A DNA stretch of 47,963 nucleotides from an uncultured Saprospiraceae bacterium (GCA_938007965.1 CALLMH010000009.1:1-47963); one strand, 5' to 3'. Shown: positions 1-8,799, numbered from the stretch's first letter. Numbers and translations: made by a program. The notes: a model not told the origin generated them from the letters alone.

Positions 1-136
1 TGACACCGCACTTCGTCTATCAAAATACTTTGGAACATCAGTCAAATTTTGGTTGGGGCTACAAAACGATTATGATATCGAAGAAGAAATGAAGACGCTT
101 GGAGTGACACTTGATAAAATACCTGTACTTAGCTAA
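1..136 (+). CDS. higA: HigA-type addiction-module antitoxin, 3' end only
   Basis: The frame that begins at base 2 encodes 44 residues and stops at 134-136. The segment reads LRLSKYFGTSVKFWLGLQND, which is the helix after the helix-turn-helix in HigA/VapI-type antitoxins (xxFGTSxxFWLxLQxxYDL). The acidic tail that follows (YDIEEEMKTLG) also fits the family. HigA binds and neutralises the HigB mRNA-cleaving toxin and represses its own operon. The HTH itself and any higB toxin gene would lie upstream, outside the window. The gene ends only 25 bp from the 3' boundary of a group II intron remnant on the other strand. The family call is fairly sure; whether the whole module is intact cannot be seen. 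Confidence 0.75.
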   Translation, partial: DTALRLSKYFGTSVKFWLGLQNDYDIEEEMKTLGVTLDKIPVLS

Positions 137-160
137 CGATATAAAAAGGTACGCCATAGA

Positions 161-245
161 ATCGAGTAGACGGCCTCGACTAGAGTTACTAGCCAAGGTG
201 CGCCTCTCACACCACCGTACATACGGGTCTCGTATACGGCGGTTC
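161..245 (-). mobile_element. Group II intron 3' end (domains V and VI), remnant
   Basis: Read on the minus strand, bases 245-211 form a 34-nt-type hairpin: arms CCGCCGTATACG and CGTATGTACGGTGG, a tetraloop-like AGAC and a two-base bulge on the 3' arm. This is the layout of group II domain V. A linker (TGTGAGAGG) and a second hairpin (CTTGGCTAG/CTAGTCGAGG) follow. The element ends CTACTCGAT at base 161, with an A about 7 nt from the end as the likely branch point. That matches domain VI and the usual AT/AY 3' terminus of bacterial introns. The reverse-transcriptase stop codon lies about 30 nt upstream, as expected. The catalytic core domains I-III and most of the RT are absent, so this piece cannot splice by itself. 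Confidence 0.72.
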
Positions 246-273
246 ATCAAATCGAAATTTTGAATCTTGAGTA

Positions 274-369
274 TTAATCGATCATAGAAATATACTTTTT
301 ACGCTTCAATAACGATACTCGGATAGTAGTGCCAAGGATCTGACTTTGGGCGACTGCCCATCCTCCCAT
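274..369 (-). pseudogene. Group II intron reverse transcriptase/maturase, C-terminal remnant (copy 1)
   Basis: On the minus strand the last 31 codons before the TAA at 276-274 encode GGWAVAQSQILGTTI, then a basic LLKRKK stretch and YISMID. This fits the extreme C terminus of group II intron RT/maturases, with a G-W motif, A-x-S-x-I-L-x-T-T-I and a final x-L-x-K-x-x-Y-I-S-M element. The stop lies just upstream of domain V, which is where the ORF normally ends. The open frame closes upstream at about base 394, so nearly the whole enzyme is gone. The DNA at 298-367 is repeated at 857-925 with five differences. The family call rests on motif memory and position, not on a database match. Confidence 0.6.
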
Positions 370-850
370 TTTTGTTTCATCAAAATCATGTCAGAATCAA
401 TACCCGTCAGCTATAATGATGATATCATAGGTCAAAAATGCTCTAGAATGCTAGAATGATAGTATCTGAGGCAAAATTCCTAACTATATTAGGGTCAAAT
501 TACGTAGGTGACTAAATCAAATTCCCTTTATAATCAAAGGTTGGCCATGTCCAACTGAAATACTATCACAGTCTAGTAGACATCATAGCATTGAATTTGC
601 TTTTGTGGTAGACTATGATTGTATTCCTTTGAGTTATCCATAATTAAGATTAAATGAATATACAAGCTTATCGATTATATAAAGAGCTGAAGAAGCCAAA
701 AACGTCAATTGTATCAAAAATTGAAGTTTCTAATTTTAGTTCTTATTTACTTGAGCTGGTTAATGAGATTTCTACAAGGAGAAATAAGCAAGACTTTATC
801 ATTAGAAATACATTTAAATTAAAGATCAAAAATAGTATTGATGAAAGAAA
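370..850. other. Degenerate intergenic stretch between two intron remnants
   Basis: No gene is convincing here. A plus-strand open frame of 93 codons starts at 654, but its last 25 codons run antisense through the second RT-tail remnant and its product shows no recognisable domain. The rest is AT-rich with scattered stops in all frames, as expected for decayed mobile DNA. Confidence 0.5.
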
Positions 851-919
851 CTACCCTTTACGCTTCAATAGTGATACTCTGATAGTAGTGCCAAGGATCG
901 GACTTTGGGCGACTGCCAT
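851..919 (-). pseudogene. Group II intron RT C-terminal remnant (copy 2, frameshifted)
   Basis: The minus strand encodes MAVAQSPILGTTIRVSLLKR, then K-G and a TAG at 853-851. This is the same RT tail as copy 1, and 857-925 matches 298-367 at about 93 percent by eye. Copy 2 lacks one base (GCCATCC against GCCCATCC), so the conserved G-W pair just before this segment falls out of frame. No domain V or VI follows it. It is therefore an independent fragment, or a partial tandem duplication, that has decayed. It sits directly downstream of the thioredoxin gene, which ends at 972. Confidence 0.55.
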
Positions 920-971
920 CCTCCCTGCAACCTGATCATAACCAAATTTACCTTCAGTATATCGGTCTGTC

Positions 972-1367
972 TTAGCCAAAAAGTTTTTCTATCCAAGACT
1001 TCTTACGGCCAGAATCAGCGGTAATTACTTTTTCCTCTATGGGATCATCGATATATTGACTTACAATTCTCATCAATTGAGCTTTGGTTTTAAGTCCGCT
1101 ATCCCTCCATATTATTTTTCCATTTTGAAAAATAGCCAATGTTGGTAGACTTCTAACTTTGTATTTATTAGATATTGATTTCTTTTTATCGACATCTACT
1201 TTCAGTACTTTCATTTTCCCTCTCAACTCTGTTTTTAAACTATCGATCACAGGGGACAATTGTTTACACGGGCCGCACCATGTTGCGTAAAAATCAACTA
1301 GGACAGGTTTATCACTTTGAATGATGTCTTTAAATTTTAATTTCTTTTTTATGCTCATAAACCACAT
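972..1367 (-). CDS. Thioredoxin
   Basis: This is a small cytoplasmic dithiol-disulfide oxidoreductase. The product is 131 residues with the active site WCGPC at 30-34, the preceding F-Y-A-T, and the cis-proline loop S-L-P-T with Pro75, so the whole thioredoxin fold is present. There is no signal peptide, so it should act in the cytoplasm. Met4 (base 1358) is an equally good start and would give 128 residues. The short basic C terminus ending KKSWIEKLFG is an extension beyond the last helix. It is divergent from ligD, with about 200 bp between them that hold a 7-bp inverted repeat (1508-1514/1522-1528). The gene may be a generic trxA paralogue; which thioredoxin it is cannot be decided here. 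Confidence 0.92.
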   Translation of the reverse strand: MWFMSIKKKLKFKDIIQSDKPVLVDFYATWCGPCKQLSPVIDSLKTELRGKMKVLKVDVDKKKSISNKYKVRSLPTLAIFQNGKIIWRDSGLKTKAQLMRIVSQYIDDPIEEKVITADSGRKKSWIEKLFG

Positions 1368-1570
1368 AACGATGAGTGAGAAAGTATGTTTCAGCAGACC
1401 TACGTAATTGACCGCTTGCAGACAGAAATATTTTTGGAATCTTTAAAAGCTTATTCAGTACAATTATATTTTTCCGTATCAGAAATTTCTAAGTCTCTCT
1501 GAGAAATAATAGGAGATATTATCCTATTGCTGATGATCCCATTTATTCTATTTAAATTTACGTTTCTACA

Positions 1571-3868
1571 TTGCAAACGAAAGTCAAATCATTGCCTAAA
1601 AAAGAAATCATAACTGAAGTAGATGGAAGAAGACTCAAACTGACCAATCTTCAGAAGGTTCTCTTTCCAAGTGTTGGGATAATGAAAGCTGAAATAATCA
1701 ATTATTATATCAATAGCGCTCCGTATATCCTGAAGTTTATAAACCAGAGGCCTTTGACATTGATACGATTTCCAGATGGGATTACTGCCAATAAATTCTA
1801 CTCAAAAAACAAACCCAATTGGACACCACAATGGGTAGCCTCGGTAAAAATCGACCAAGAAGATGACATCACCTATATCATGGCCAATGAGCCTGCCACA
1901 CTAGCTTGGACGGCTAACTTAGCATCGCTTGAGTTACATCCAATGCAAATCCGAGCAAATCACCTAAAGTATGCAGATCACTTTATATTTGATCTTGATC
2001 CACCGGAGTCGGCAGACTTTGAGGTCGTGAAGCAGCTAGCCATGAAGTTGAAACCATTTCTTGAGGGATATGGGTATCATCCATTTATCAAGACTAGCGG
2101 CAGCAAAGGACTTCACATCTACGTACCGATAACTCCTCAATATGACAATGCTACCTTATTAAAATCCGTAAAATCACTCGCTAAATCCTATATAAAAAAT
2201 GATCCCTCAGTTACGCTCAAGATGAGCAAAGAAAAAAGAAAAGGTAAAGTCCTTCTTGATATATATAGAAATCATAGATCTCAGACTTGTGTAGCACCTT
2301 ACAGCACCAGAGCTAAGTCAGGTGCGCCAGTTTCTACTCCTATATCGTGGGACGAACTAAGCGATTTAGAGAGTTCAAGAGCCTTCGATATCTATACTGT
2401 GCTAGAGAGACTTGAGGCTGGTGTGGACCCTTGGGATACCTTTTTTGATCATGCGGTCCAATTGCATGATCATGCTGACATGTCAAAAAAGAAATTAGCT
2501 GAGTATGCTAAGAAAAGAGATTTCAAAAAGACACCAGAACCTGTTGATTCATCGACACCATCCAACGTTTCGAATAATCGCTATGTAATACAACTACATG
2601 ATTCATCCAATCTTCACTACGACCTACGAATAGAAGACGAAGGAGTCCTCAGAAGCTGGGCTATTCCTAAAGGATTACCTACAAAAATGGGAATCAAACG
2701 ACTAGCAATCGAAACTGAGCCCCACCCTATCAAATATCTAACTTTCGAAGGGGTAATTCCAAAGACGGAATATGGAGGTGGAGAAATGTGGATATTTGAT
2801 ACTGGTGAATATGAATACATAAAAAAAGATGCAAAAAAGATCAAAATCAAACTGAGCAAAGGCAAGATTAAAGGTACTTTCACTTTGATCAATACGAGAG
2901 ACAGTCAATGGCTGGTCGAAACTGACATTGAAGAAAGCGGTATAAAAAGTATGAAAGGGACTTCTCCTATGCTCGCATCTATGGGAGAAAAAATACCTCA
3001 AAACGCCAGTTACTTCCATGAAATAAAATGGGATGGTATACGGGTACTGATAGAGAAAAAAGGGAAATATGTAAAGATCACTTCTAGGAATGGAAATGAT
3101 CTAACAGAAAAGTTTCCAAAAATCGTAGAATCATTTTCTTCTCAAGAACCACAGGAGATTATAGCAGATGGGGAGATTGTCGCGCTAAATCCAAACGGAA
3201 CACCAAATTTCAGTAAGGTAGTCGGAAGAATGCACCTCACGGGAAAAGATACTATTAGGAAAGCTTCGATAAAGACACAAACGGTCTTCTATGCATTTGA
3301 TTGTATATATCTAGATGGATTATCGATCATGCACCTGCCGATAGAACGAAGACGAAAATGGCTCCAAGTAAATATAAAAGTGGAGGAATATGTAAGGTTT
3401 TCCCAAGCATTTGATGATGGGGAGCAGCTATTCCAAGCCATAAAGGCACAGGGTATGGAAGGTATCATGAGCAAACTCAAGGGCAGTAAATATGATGCAG
3501 GAAATAGATCAAAATCTTGGTTAAAAATCAAAGTTCGCGAGACTGACACAGCACTTATCATAGGATATACAAAAGGAAAGGGTGATAGATCAGCGCTTTT
3601 CGGCTCCCTGCATCTTGCAAAATTAGAAAATGATAAATTGGTATACTACGGAAAAGTGGGAACAGGATTTGATAAGACTAAAATGAAAAAAATATACAAA
3701 ATTCTATCAACGATAAAAACCGTAAAAAAACCGATTCCAGATAGTATTGAAGAAGAAAGAGACACTATATGGTTAGCTCCTGAGTATAGCTGTAACATAA
3801 GATATGCATCAATGACCAGCAACAATACCTATCGGGAGCCCGTATATATAGACATGAAAAAAATATAA
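1571..3868 (+). CDS. ligD: Multifunctional ATP-dependent DNA ligase LigD (polymerase-phosphoesterase-ligase)
   Basis: LigD carries out end processing, gap filling and sealing in bacterial non-homologous end joining. The 765 residues hold three domains. A primase-polymerase domain spans about 15-300, with the metal-binding D-L-D at 141-143 and SGSKGLH near 176-182. A 3'-phosphoesterase spans about 335-455, with H343, H349, D351 and EGVIPKTEYGGG. An ATP-dependent ligase domain spans about 463-760, with the nucleotidyl lysine K486 in KWDG and motif ADGE at 532-535. The order POL-PE-LIG is the mycobacterial one, not the PE-LIG-POL of Pseudomonas. Translation appears to start at TTG 1571, because the conserved polymerase sequence begins by residue 15 and the first ATG is inside it. 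A Ku gene is not present in the window. Confidence 0.95.
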   Translation: MQTKVKSLPKKEIITEVDGRRLKLTNLQKVLFPSVGIMKAEIINYYINSAPYILKFINQRPLTLIRFPDGITANKFYSKNKPNWTPQWVASVKIDQEDDITYIMANEPATLAWTANLASLELHPMQIRANHLKYADHFIFDLDPPESADFEVVKQLAMKLKPFLEGYGYHPFIKTSGSKGLHIYVPITPQYDNATLLKSVKSLAKSYIKNDPSVTLKMSKEKRKGKVLLDIYRNHRSQTCVAPYSTRAKSGAPVSTPISWDELSDLESSRAFDIYTVLERLEAGVDPWDTFFDHAVQLHDHADMSKKKLAEYAKKRDFKKTPEPVDSSTPSNVSNNRYVIQLHDSSNLHYDLRIEDEGVLRSWAIPKGLPTKMGIKRLAIETEPHPIKYLTFEGVIPKTEYGGGEMWIFDTGEYEYIKKDAKKIKIKLSKGKIKGTFTLINTRDSQWLVETDIEESGIKSMKGTSPMLASMGEKIPQNASYFHEIKWDGIRVLIEKKGKYVKITSRNGNDLTEKFPKIVESFSSQEPQEIIADGEIVALNPNGTPNFSKVVGRMHLTGKDTIRKASIKTQTVFYAFDCIYLDGLSIMHLPIERRRKWLQVNIKVEEYVRFSQAFDDGEQLFQAIKAQGMEGIMSKLKGSKYDAGNRSKSWLKIKVRETDTALIIGYTKGKGDRSALFGSLHLAKLENDKLVYYGKVGTGFDKTKMKKIYKILSTIKTVKKPIPDSIEEERDTIWLAPEYSCNIRYASMTSNNTYREPVYIDMKKI

Positions 3869-3884
3869 TCGTAGATAAAAAACG

Positions 3885-4724
3885 GTGAAGTACACCTTAA
3901 GACATATCGTAAATTTTTATTTGTACAGTAGTCTACATATTGGTTTGTGCTGTGTGATGCTCTATCTATTTAGCGTCGGGAGACTCGGAATTGAGGTGGA
4001 TTATTCGTATTTATATTTCTTATTGTCGAGCACTATTTTTACCTACAGTATCCATCGAATCATCGGTATGAATAAGGTGAAAAAATTCGCACATCAAGGA
4101 AGGTATGCTGTAATATCCAAATTTAGAAATCACATAATAACCTACGCGATTTTAAGTGGAATCTATAGTTTATACCTCTACATAGGGTTTTCTTTTGCGC
4201 GTATGCAATTGCTGTTTTCATCAGGATTGATCTCGGTGCTGTATACGCTGCCGATATTTGGGAAGTCGATGCGGCTTAGAGATTTTTCTTTCATTAAGAT
4301 ATTTCTGATTGCTTTTGTCTGGGCATTTGTAACAGAATCGATTCCACTTTATGAATCAGGCATATCTCTGAAATGGATCGTAATCTTATTCGTAGAGAGG
4401 GTTGCCTTTTTTATAGCAATAACGATTCCGTTTGATATTCGGGACCTAAAATTGGATTTGACCAATAATGTAAAAACCTTGCCCTCTATTTTGGGGATTA
4501 GAAGATCGACTTACGTAGCTCTATTTCTTTTGATGTATTGCATTGGCTCAGAGATCTACTTGGATACAAATGGCATAGAAGGGTGCATACCAACTATCCT
4601 AGCTTATATTCTGACAGGAATTCTGCTATATCGAGTGTATAAGAAAGATAATGATTACTACTTCAGTGGATTGATGGATGGTACGATCATGCTTCCATGG
4701 ATTTTGATGAAGATCCTTAGCTAA
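3885..4724 (+). CDS. UbiA-like polytopic membrane protein
   Basis: The 279-residue product has seven to nine hydrophobic segments and resembles UbiA-type aromatic prenyltransferases. The second Asp-rich motif is present as DIRDLKLD at 184-191, with the usual N-x-K-T-L-P nearby. The first NDxxDxxxD motif is not visible: its place after the second helix reads T-Y-S-I-H-R-I-I-G. A classical prenyl-diphosphate transfer is therefore uncertain and the substrate unknown. The start is GTG 3885, 16 nt after the ligD stop, which suggests co-transcription. The 3' end overlaps the convergent redox gene by 8 bp. It could be a lineage-specific divergent member with altered chemistry. Confidence 0.6.
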   Translation: MKYTLRHIVNFYLYSSLHIGLCCVMLYLFSVGRLGIEVDYSYLYFLLSSTIFTYSIHRIIGMNKVKKFAHQGRYAVISKFRNHIITYAILSGIYSLYLYIGFSFARMQLLFSSGLISVLYTLPIFGKSMRLRDFSFIKIFLIAFVWAFVTESIPLYESGISLKWIVILFVERVAFFIAITIPFDIRDLKLDLTNNVKTLPSILGIRRSTYVALFLLMYCIGSEIYLDTNGIEGCIPTILAYILTGILLYRVYKKDNDYYFSGLMDGTIMLPWILMKILS

Positions 4725-5238
4725 CGCAACATTGCATAAGGCTTGCATAATCTGGCCTATCCGAGGCGGATGCATGTATGTATGAGTCCATAACCTTTCC
4801 ATTTCTAATCAAGAATACGCCGGGCATTTGGAATCCATCCCCGATCTGCCTCAAACCGATTGGGATACCTTTCAACGTAGTTTCGAATCCTCGCATGAAA
4901 TTTTTCAGCCCAAACAATTGACTTGCAGATCCTTTTCCAAGACCGAATGAAGCATATAACCCACAAGTCGGATCAGAGATATTTTCAATACCAGGGATTT
5001 TGTATTTCTTGAAGTAAGTTTCTGCAGTATCATAATCGGACATGTGGACTAAGATGACTTTGATATTTTGTTTTTCCCATTCGTTTTTGTTTTTTCCTAT
5101 ATCCTGCATTGCTTCTCTGCAAAATACACAACCAAAATGTCTAAGGAATACTAAAAGAACTGGAGTCTCAGATGAAGCGTCTACTAGTGTTCTTCCCTTA
5201 CTAGTCTCGATGCTTGAAATATTATGAATATCTTGCAT
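4717..5238 (-). CDS. AhpC/TSA-like (SelL-related) redox protein
   Basis: The 173-residue protein has a thioredoxin-fold start. The strand PVLLVFLRHFGC leads into C-V-F-C at 37-40, followed by a helix and the strand K-V-I-L-V-H. This matches the peroxiredoxin-like SelL/PRXL2 group, in which the second cysteine may carry the peroxidatic function. The C-terminal half (FGLGKGS, GDGFQMPGVFLI) is typical of that group, and the protein ends with a C-C pair. There is no signal peptide, so a cytoplasmic thiol peroxidase or oxidoreductase is likely. It overlaps the 3' end of the UbiA-like gene by 8 bp in a convergent arrangement. The exact reaction is not established from sequence. Confidence 0.8.
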   Translation of the reverse strand: MQDIHNISSIETSKGRTLVDASSETPVLLVFLRHFGCVFCREAMQDIGKNKNEWEKQNIKVILVHMSDYDTAETYFKKYKIPGIENISDPTCGLYASFGLGKGSASQLFGLKNFMRGFETTLKGIPIGLRQIGDGFQMPGVFLIRNGKVMDSYIHASASDRPDYASLMQCCVS

Positions 5239-5569
5239 TAAATACGTTATTTCTTAATCAAACAAACACGCATAATTATAATATGTTTGTTGTAACGTTA
5301 AATAAAATTCAATAATAATAAAAATGTTTCTCTAGTATGGAATCATTTTATAAAAACAATAAGATCGAAAAAACTATCAAAGCATAGCAGTCGTATTTAA
5401 GACATCTAAGTCCGCTCTACGAAAAACTAATTTCATCACTGTATATGCAATTCTATATCACCCGTGCATCGATTGAAATCGTAGATGGTTGCAACTTGTT
5501 TTCATACACAAATCTTCAATACGTCTTGCTGGATACAAGTCTGTATCAATGTCTCACAAAATGGCGGCG
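5239..5569. other. Intergenic region, no gene seen
   Basis: This AT-rich gap lies between two minus-strand genes and should contain the promoter of the redox gene. It holds an exact 8-bp inverted repeat AACAAACA/TGTTTGTT (5261-5268 and 5284-5291), 23 bp upstream of that start. A small hairpin GATACA/TGTATC lies just beyond the rarA stop (about 5530-5545) and lacks a U-tract. No coding potential was recognised. Confidence 0.5.
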
Positions 5570-6844
5570 CTAATATCCGTACTTATCTTTCCATTTCTGC
5601 CTCATAGTAGCAGTTAATTTCTGCTCTGACGGATTGTTTCCTGGATTATAGAATTGTGATCCCGAGAGCTCATCGGGAAGATATTCTTGATCGGGACTAT
5701 TCTGATCCTGATCATGAGAATATTTATAATTTTTACCATATCCGATCGACTTCATCAATTTTGTAGGTGCATTCCGTAGATGTAAAGGAACAGAAAGATC
5801 TCCAGTCTCCTTTATGGTCGCCAGTACCTTATTGATCGCTACATAGCTAGCATTACTTTTAGGAGCACAAGCAAGGTATACAGCTACTTGTGACATGATG
5901 ATTCTGCCCTCTGGCATGCCGATTTTCTCTATAGATCTAAATGCGCTCTCCGCTAATAGCAATGCATTGGGACTAGCGAGACCGACATCCTCCGATGCAG
6001 AGATAATCATCCGTCGACATATAAATTTAGGATCCTCACCCCCCGCAATCAATCTACCCAAATAATAAAGAGTAGCATTGGGGTCACTTCCTCTTATAGA
6101 CTTGATAAATGCAGAAATGATGTCATAATGTTGTTCGCCTGTCTTATCATATTTTGCTAGATTTTCTTGGATCACATCGAGTACGTACTCATCGGTAATC
6201 TCGATAGCTTCAGTATCTCCAAAACTAGAGACTACTATTTCTAAGCTATTCAGAAGCTTACGTCCATCTCCGCCTGAGACCCGTAATAATGCATCATAAG
6301 ACTTGACATTTATCGTTTTTTCTTTGAGGTATTCATCTTCATTTATTGCAGAGTCAATGAGTGAGACTAGATCATTTTTTTCTAATGACTTCAATATATA
6401 GACCTGACATCTACTCAACAATGCTGAAATCACCTCAAAAGACGGATTTTCAGTAGTCGCTCCTATCAATGTAACAGTTCCCTTCTCTACAGCTCCCAAT
6501 AACGAATCTTGTTGAGATTTGCTAAATCTATGTATTTCATCTATAAATAATATTGGATTTGCTCGATCAAAAAATTTAGCATTCTCAGCTTTGGCGATTG
6601 TTTCTCTTACTTCCTTGACACCACTATTGATCGCAGACAAACTATAGAATGGCCGTTTCAGCGTTTGGGACAAAATACTAGCTATGGTCGTCTTCCCTAC
6701 CCCCGGAGGACCCCATAATATAAAAGAAGGTACGGTATTGCTTTCGATCATTCTTTTTAACACCGCGCCCCGTCCTACCAAATGATCCTGACCGACAAAG
6801 TCATCTAAGGATTTGGGTCGCATTCTCTCTGCAAGTGGCTTCAT
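5570..6844 (-). CDS. rarA: Replication-associated recombination protein A (RarA/MgsA), AAA+ ATPase
   Basis: RarA is a clamp-loader-like ATPase that acts at stalled replication forks. The 424 residues begin with the typical PLAERMRPKSLDDFVGQDHL. They carry Walker A GPPGVGKTT (45-53), Walker B LFIDEIHRF (D102, E103) and sensor 1 L-I-G-A-T-T-E-N (127-133). The C-terminal half holds the MgsA tetramerisation region (S-A-F-I-K-S-I-R-G-S-D-P-N-A, later GEDPKFICRRM and ASEDVGLA). The tail ending with W-K-D-K-Y-G-Y is normal for the family. Length is close to the usual 430-450. It appears to be a single-gene unit, with a 430-bp gap upstream. Confidence 0.96.
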   Translation of the reverse strand: MKPLAERMRPKSLDDFVGQDHLVGRGAVLKRMIESNTVPSFILWGPPGVGKTTIASILSQTLKRPFYSLSAINSGVKEVRETIAKAENAKFFDRANPILFIDEIHRFSKSQQDSLLGAVEKGTVTLIGATTENPSFEVISALLSRCQVYILKSLEKNDLVSLIDSAINEDEYLKEKTINVKSYDALLRVSGGDGRKLLNSLEIVVSSFGDTEAIEITDEYVLDVIQENLAKYDKTGEQHYDIISAFIKSIRGSDPNATLYYLGRLIAGGEDPKFICRRMIISASEDVGLASPNALLLAESAFRSIEKIGMPEGRIIMSQVAVYLACAPKSNASYVAINKVLATIKETGDLSVPLHLRNAPTKLMKSIGYGKNYKYSHDQDQNSPDQEYLPDELSGSQFYNPGNNPSEQKLTATMRQKWKDKYGY

Positions 6845-7274
6845 TCATCAAAGTTTAGATCACGAATTTAATCAATATTTTGGGCTATTTTATGAATAGA
6901 GAAAGTAATCTACTATTGCTAGATCTTGATCAAGCTGTAGCACAATTTTTATATACCAATGCAATAATCAATACTGACTTAGAAGCTAGAATTGCTTAAT
7001 TAGATTCGATGATTACAGATAAATCCTATTTGAATCTTGGTACAGTACGACCTCCATGCAGAACTTAAATCCAATAAATACTTCTCTACTATCCTCGGTA
7101 TTGTGCAGATTTGTATCAATCAATAAGAAGTAATCAATATTATTCACCATAAGAATAAACTAAAGTCATTACATTAGCATTTCATATATGTATGAAACGG
7201 CTTTCAATAGTATTTAGAAAAACAACTAAATTATAAAAGCTAGTATTGACTTAAATCTAAGATACCAACAAATA
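6845..7274. other. Intergenic region with divergent promoters, one doubtful micro-ORF
   Basis: This is the gap between the divergent rarA and acyl-CoA dehydrogenase genes. It must hold both promoters, but no strong TAnnTTTG box could be singled out. An open frame of 35 codons (6892-6999, plus strand) begins MNRESNLLLL. It has no recognisable motif and is as likely chance as a gene. Confidence 0.4.
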
Positions 7275-8423
7275 ATGTTCGAAGAAAATAATGAAAACTT
7301 AGCTTTTATTGAAGAAAGTGCACGTCAGTTTGCTGATCAAAAAATAAGGCCTAAACTTATGGAGTGGGACGAAGCTCAGCACTTCCCGATAGACCTGATG
7401 AGAGAATTAGGACAGCAAGGATTTCTAGGCGTATTGGTTCCTGAAGAATATGGTGGATCTGGACTAGGATATCAAGAATACGTGTCGATAATCGTTGAGA
7501 TATCTAAAGTCTGTGGTTCTATAGGTCTATCGGTAGCTGCACATAATTCATTGTGCACTGGTCATATCCTAATGTTTGGTAATGAGAATCAAAAGAATAA
7601 ATATCTGCCCAAACTAGCTTCAGGTGAGTGGATCGGAGCATGGGGATTGACGGAAGCCAATACTGGATCCGATGCGATGCGTATGCAATGCGTAGCTGTA
7701 GAAGACGGTGATCACTGGGTTATCAACGGTACAAAAAACTGGATTACCCACGGTAAATCAGGTGAAGTTGCTATTGTCCTCGCACGAACTGGTGATTTGT
7801 TAGATAGTCACGGTATTACCGCATTTATAGTAGAGCGAGACAATCCAGGTTTCAAAGCTGGAAAGAAAGAGAATAAACTCGGTATGAGAGCTTCCGAAAC
7901 AGCAGAGATGATATTTGAAGATTGTAGAATTCCGAAAGAAAATGTATTGGGAAAAGTTGGAGAAGGTTTCATCCAAGCTATGAAAATTCTCGATGGAGGA
8001 AGAATAAGTATAGCGGCACTTTCTCTAGGCATCGCCAAGGGCGCCTACGAAGCTTCTGTCAAGTACTCCCTAGAAAGAGAACAGTTCGGCAAGCCAATCG
8101 CAAAATTTCAAGCCATTAGTTTCAAATTGGCTGATATGGCTACTAAAATACAAGCATCAGAATTACTGATCCGAAAGGCATCCCATTTGAAAAACAATGG
8201 CAAGAAGATGACCACTATCTCAGCAATGGCAAAATACTATGCTTCCGAGACTTGTGTGGAGGTAGCTACCGATGCTATCCAGATATTCGGCGGTTATGGT
8301 TACACAAAAGATTTTCCAGTTGAAAAGTTCTTCCGAGATTCAAAACTATGCACTATAGGCGAAGGAACTAGTGAAATCCAAAAACTCGTAATAAGTAGAA
8401 ATCTATTGAAAGGTAGAGATTGA
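7275..8423 (+). CDS. Acyl-CoA dehydrogenase
   Basis: This FAD enzyme introduces the alpha-beta double bond in acyl-CoA, feeding beta-oxidation or branched-chain amino-acid breakdown. The 382-residue product has the full family architecture. The N-terminal helical domain is followed by the signature GAWGLTEANTGSDA (121-134), the FAD/substrate loop W-I-T-H-G (156-160), and the C-terminal helices with FGGYGY (338-343) and IGEGTSEIQ (361-369). The catalytic base is Glu363, in the position used by short- and medium-chain enzymes. Substrate length cannot be read from sequence; a butyryl- or short-chain-type enzyme is the best guess. It is a monocistronic unit ending in a strong terminator. Confidence 0.95.
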   Translation: MFEENNENLAFIEESARQFADQKIRPKLMEWDEAQHFPIDLMRELGQQGFLGVLVPEEYGGSGLGYQEYVSIIVEISKVCGSIGLSVAAHNSLCTGHILMFGNENQKNKYLPKLASGEWIGAWGLTEANTGSDAMRMQCVAVEDGDHWVINGTKNWITHGKSGEVAIVLARTGDLLDSHGITAFIVERDNPGFKAGKKENKLGMRASETAEMIFEDCRIPKENVLGKVGEGFIQAMKILDGGRISIAALSLGIAKGAYEASVKYSLEREQFGKPIAKFQAISFKLADMATKIQASELLIRKASHLKNNGKKMTTISAMAKYYASETCVEVATDAIQIFGGYGYTKDFPVEKFFRDSKLCTIGEGTSEIQKLVISRNLLKGRD

Positions 8424-8454
8424 GAAATCTACTCTCCCTTAATACGTAACACAA

Positions 8455-8490
8455 AGCCACTGTACTACATTGTAGACGGTGGTTTTTTTT
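8455..8490 (+). terminator. Rho-independent terminator of the acyl-CoA dehydrogenase gene
   Basis: A hairpin pairs CCACTGT (8457-8463) with ACGGTGG (8476-8482), with inner pairing CTAC/GTAG. Eight T residues (8483-8490) follow directly. It lies 30 bp after the stop codon. Confidence 0.85.
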
Positions 8491-8799
8491 GACAGAGTAT
8501 GATGAATTCGAGTCGTTAAGTTTTTTCTAATGGTTGAAAACAACCCTTTATGATTTCTGTCTTGGCACAGAAACGAATCAAAGAAGTCAAGGCTTTACTC
8601 AACTCATAAAGTCAAAACAGAAAAATAAATACCTTAAGCCAATCGTAATTTCATACTGTTCCGATGCTTAAATCAAATAATGTTACTTTTTTTATCACAT
8701 TTCCGACGAACGATAAACATTCAAAGACGAACCGTTACTAAAGATGAAATTATTATTTTGTGATCTTCATTGATATATTCGAACACAAACCATAAATAT
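8491..8799. other. Intergenic region upstream of the NfeD-flotillin pair
   Basis: No gene was recognised in this gap of about 310 bp. It is AT-rich and presumably holds the promoter of the nfeD-like gene; no clear consensus box could be assigned. Confidence 0.4.

Noticed and set aside
59-250. Open frame of 63 codons on the minus strand
   Set aside because: It runs through the intron domain V-VI sequence, whose structure explains the bases better than a protein does.
654-935. Open frame of 93 codons on the plus strand
   Set aside because: Its 3' part is antisense to the group II RT-tail remnant at 851-925, and no domain, promoter or ribosome site supports it.
1368-1570. Possible Ku gene remnant next to ligD
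   Set aside because: The short region has stops in all frames and only a 7-bp inverted repeat.
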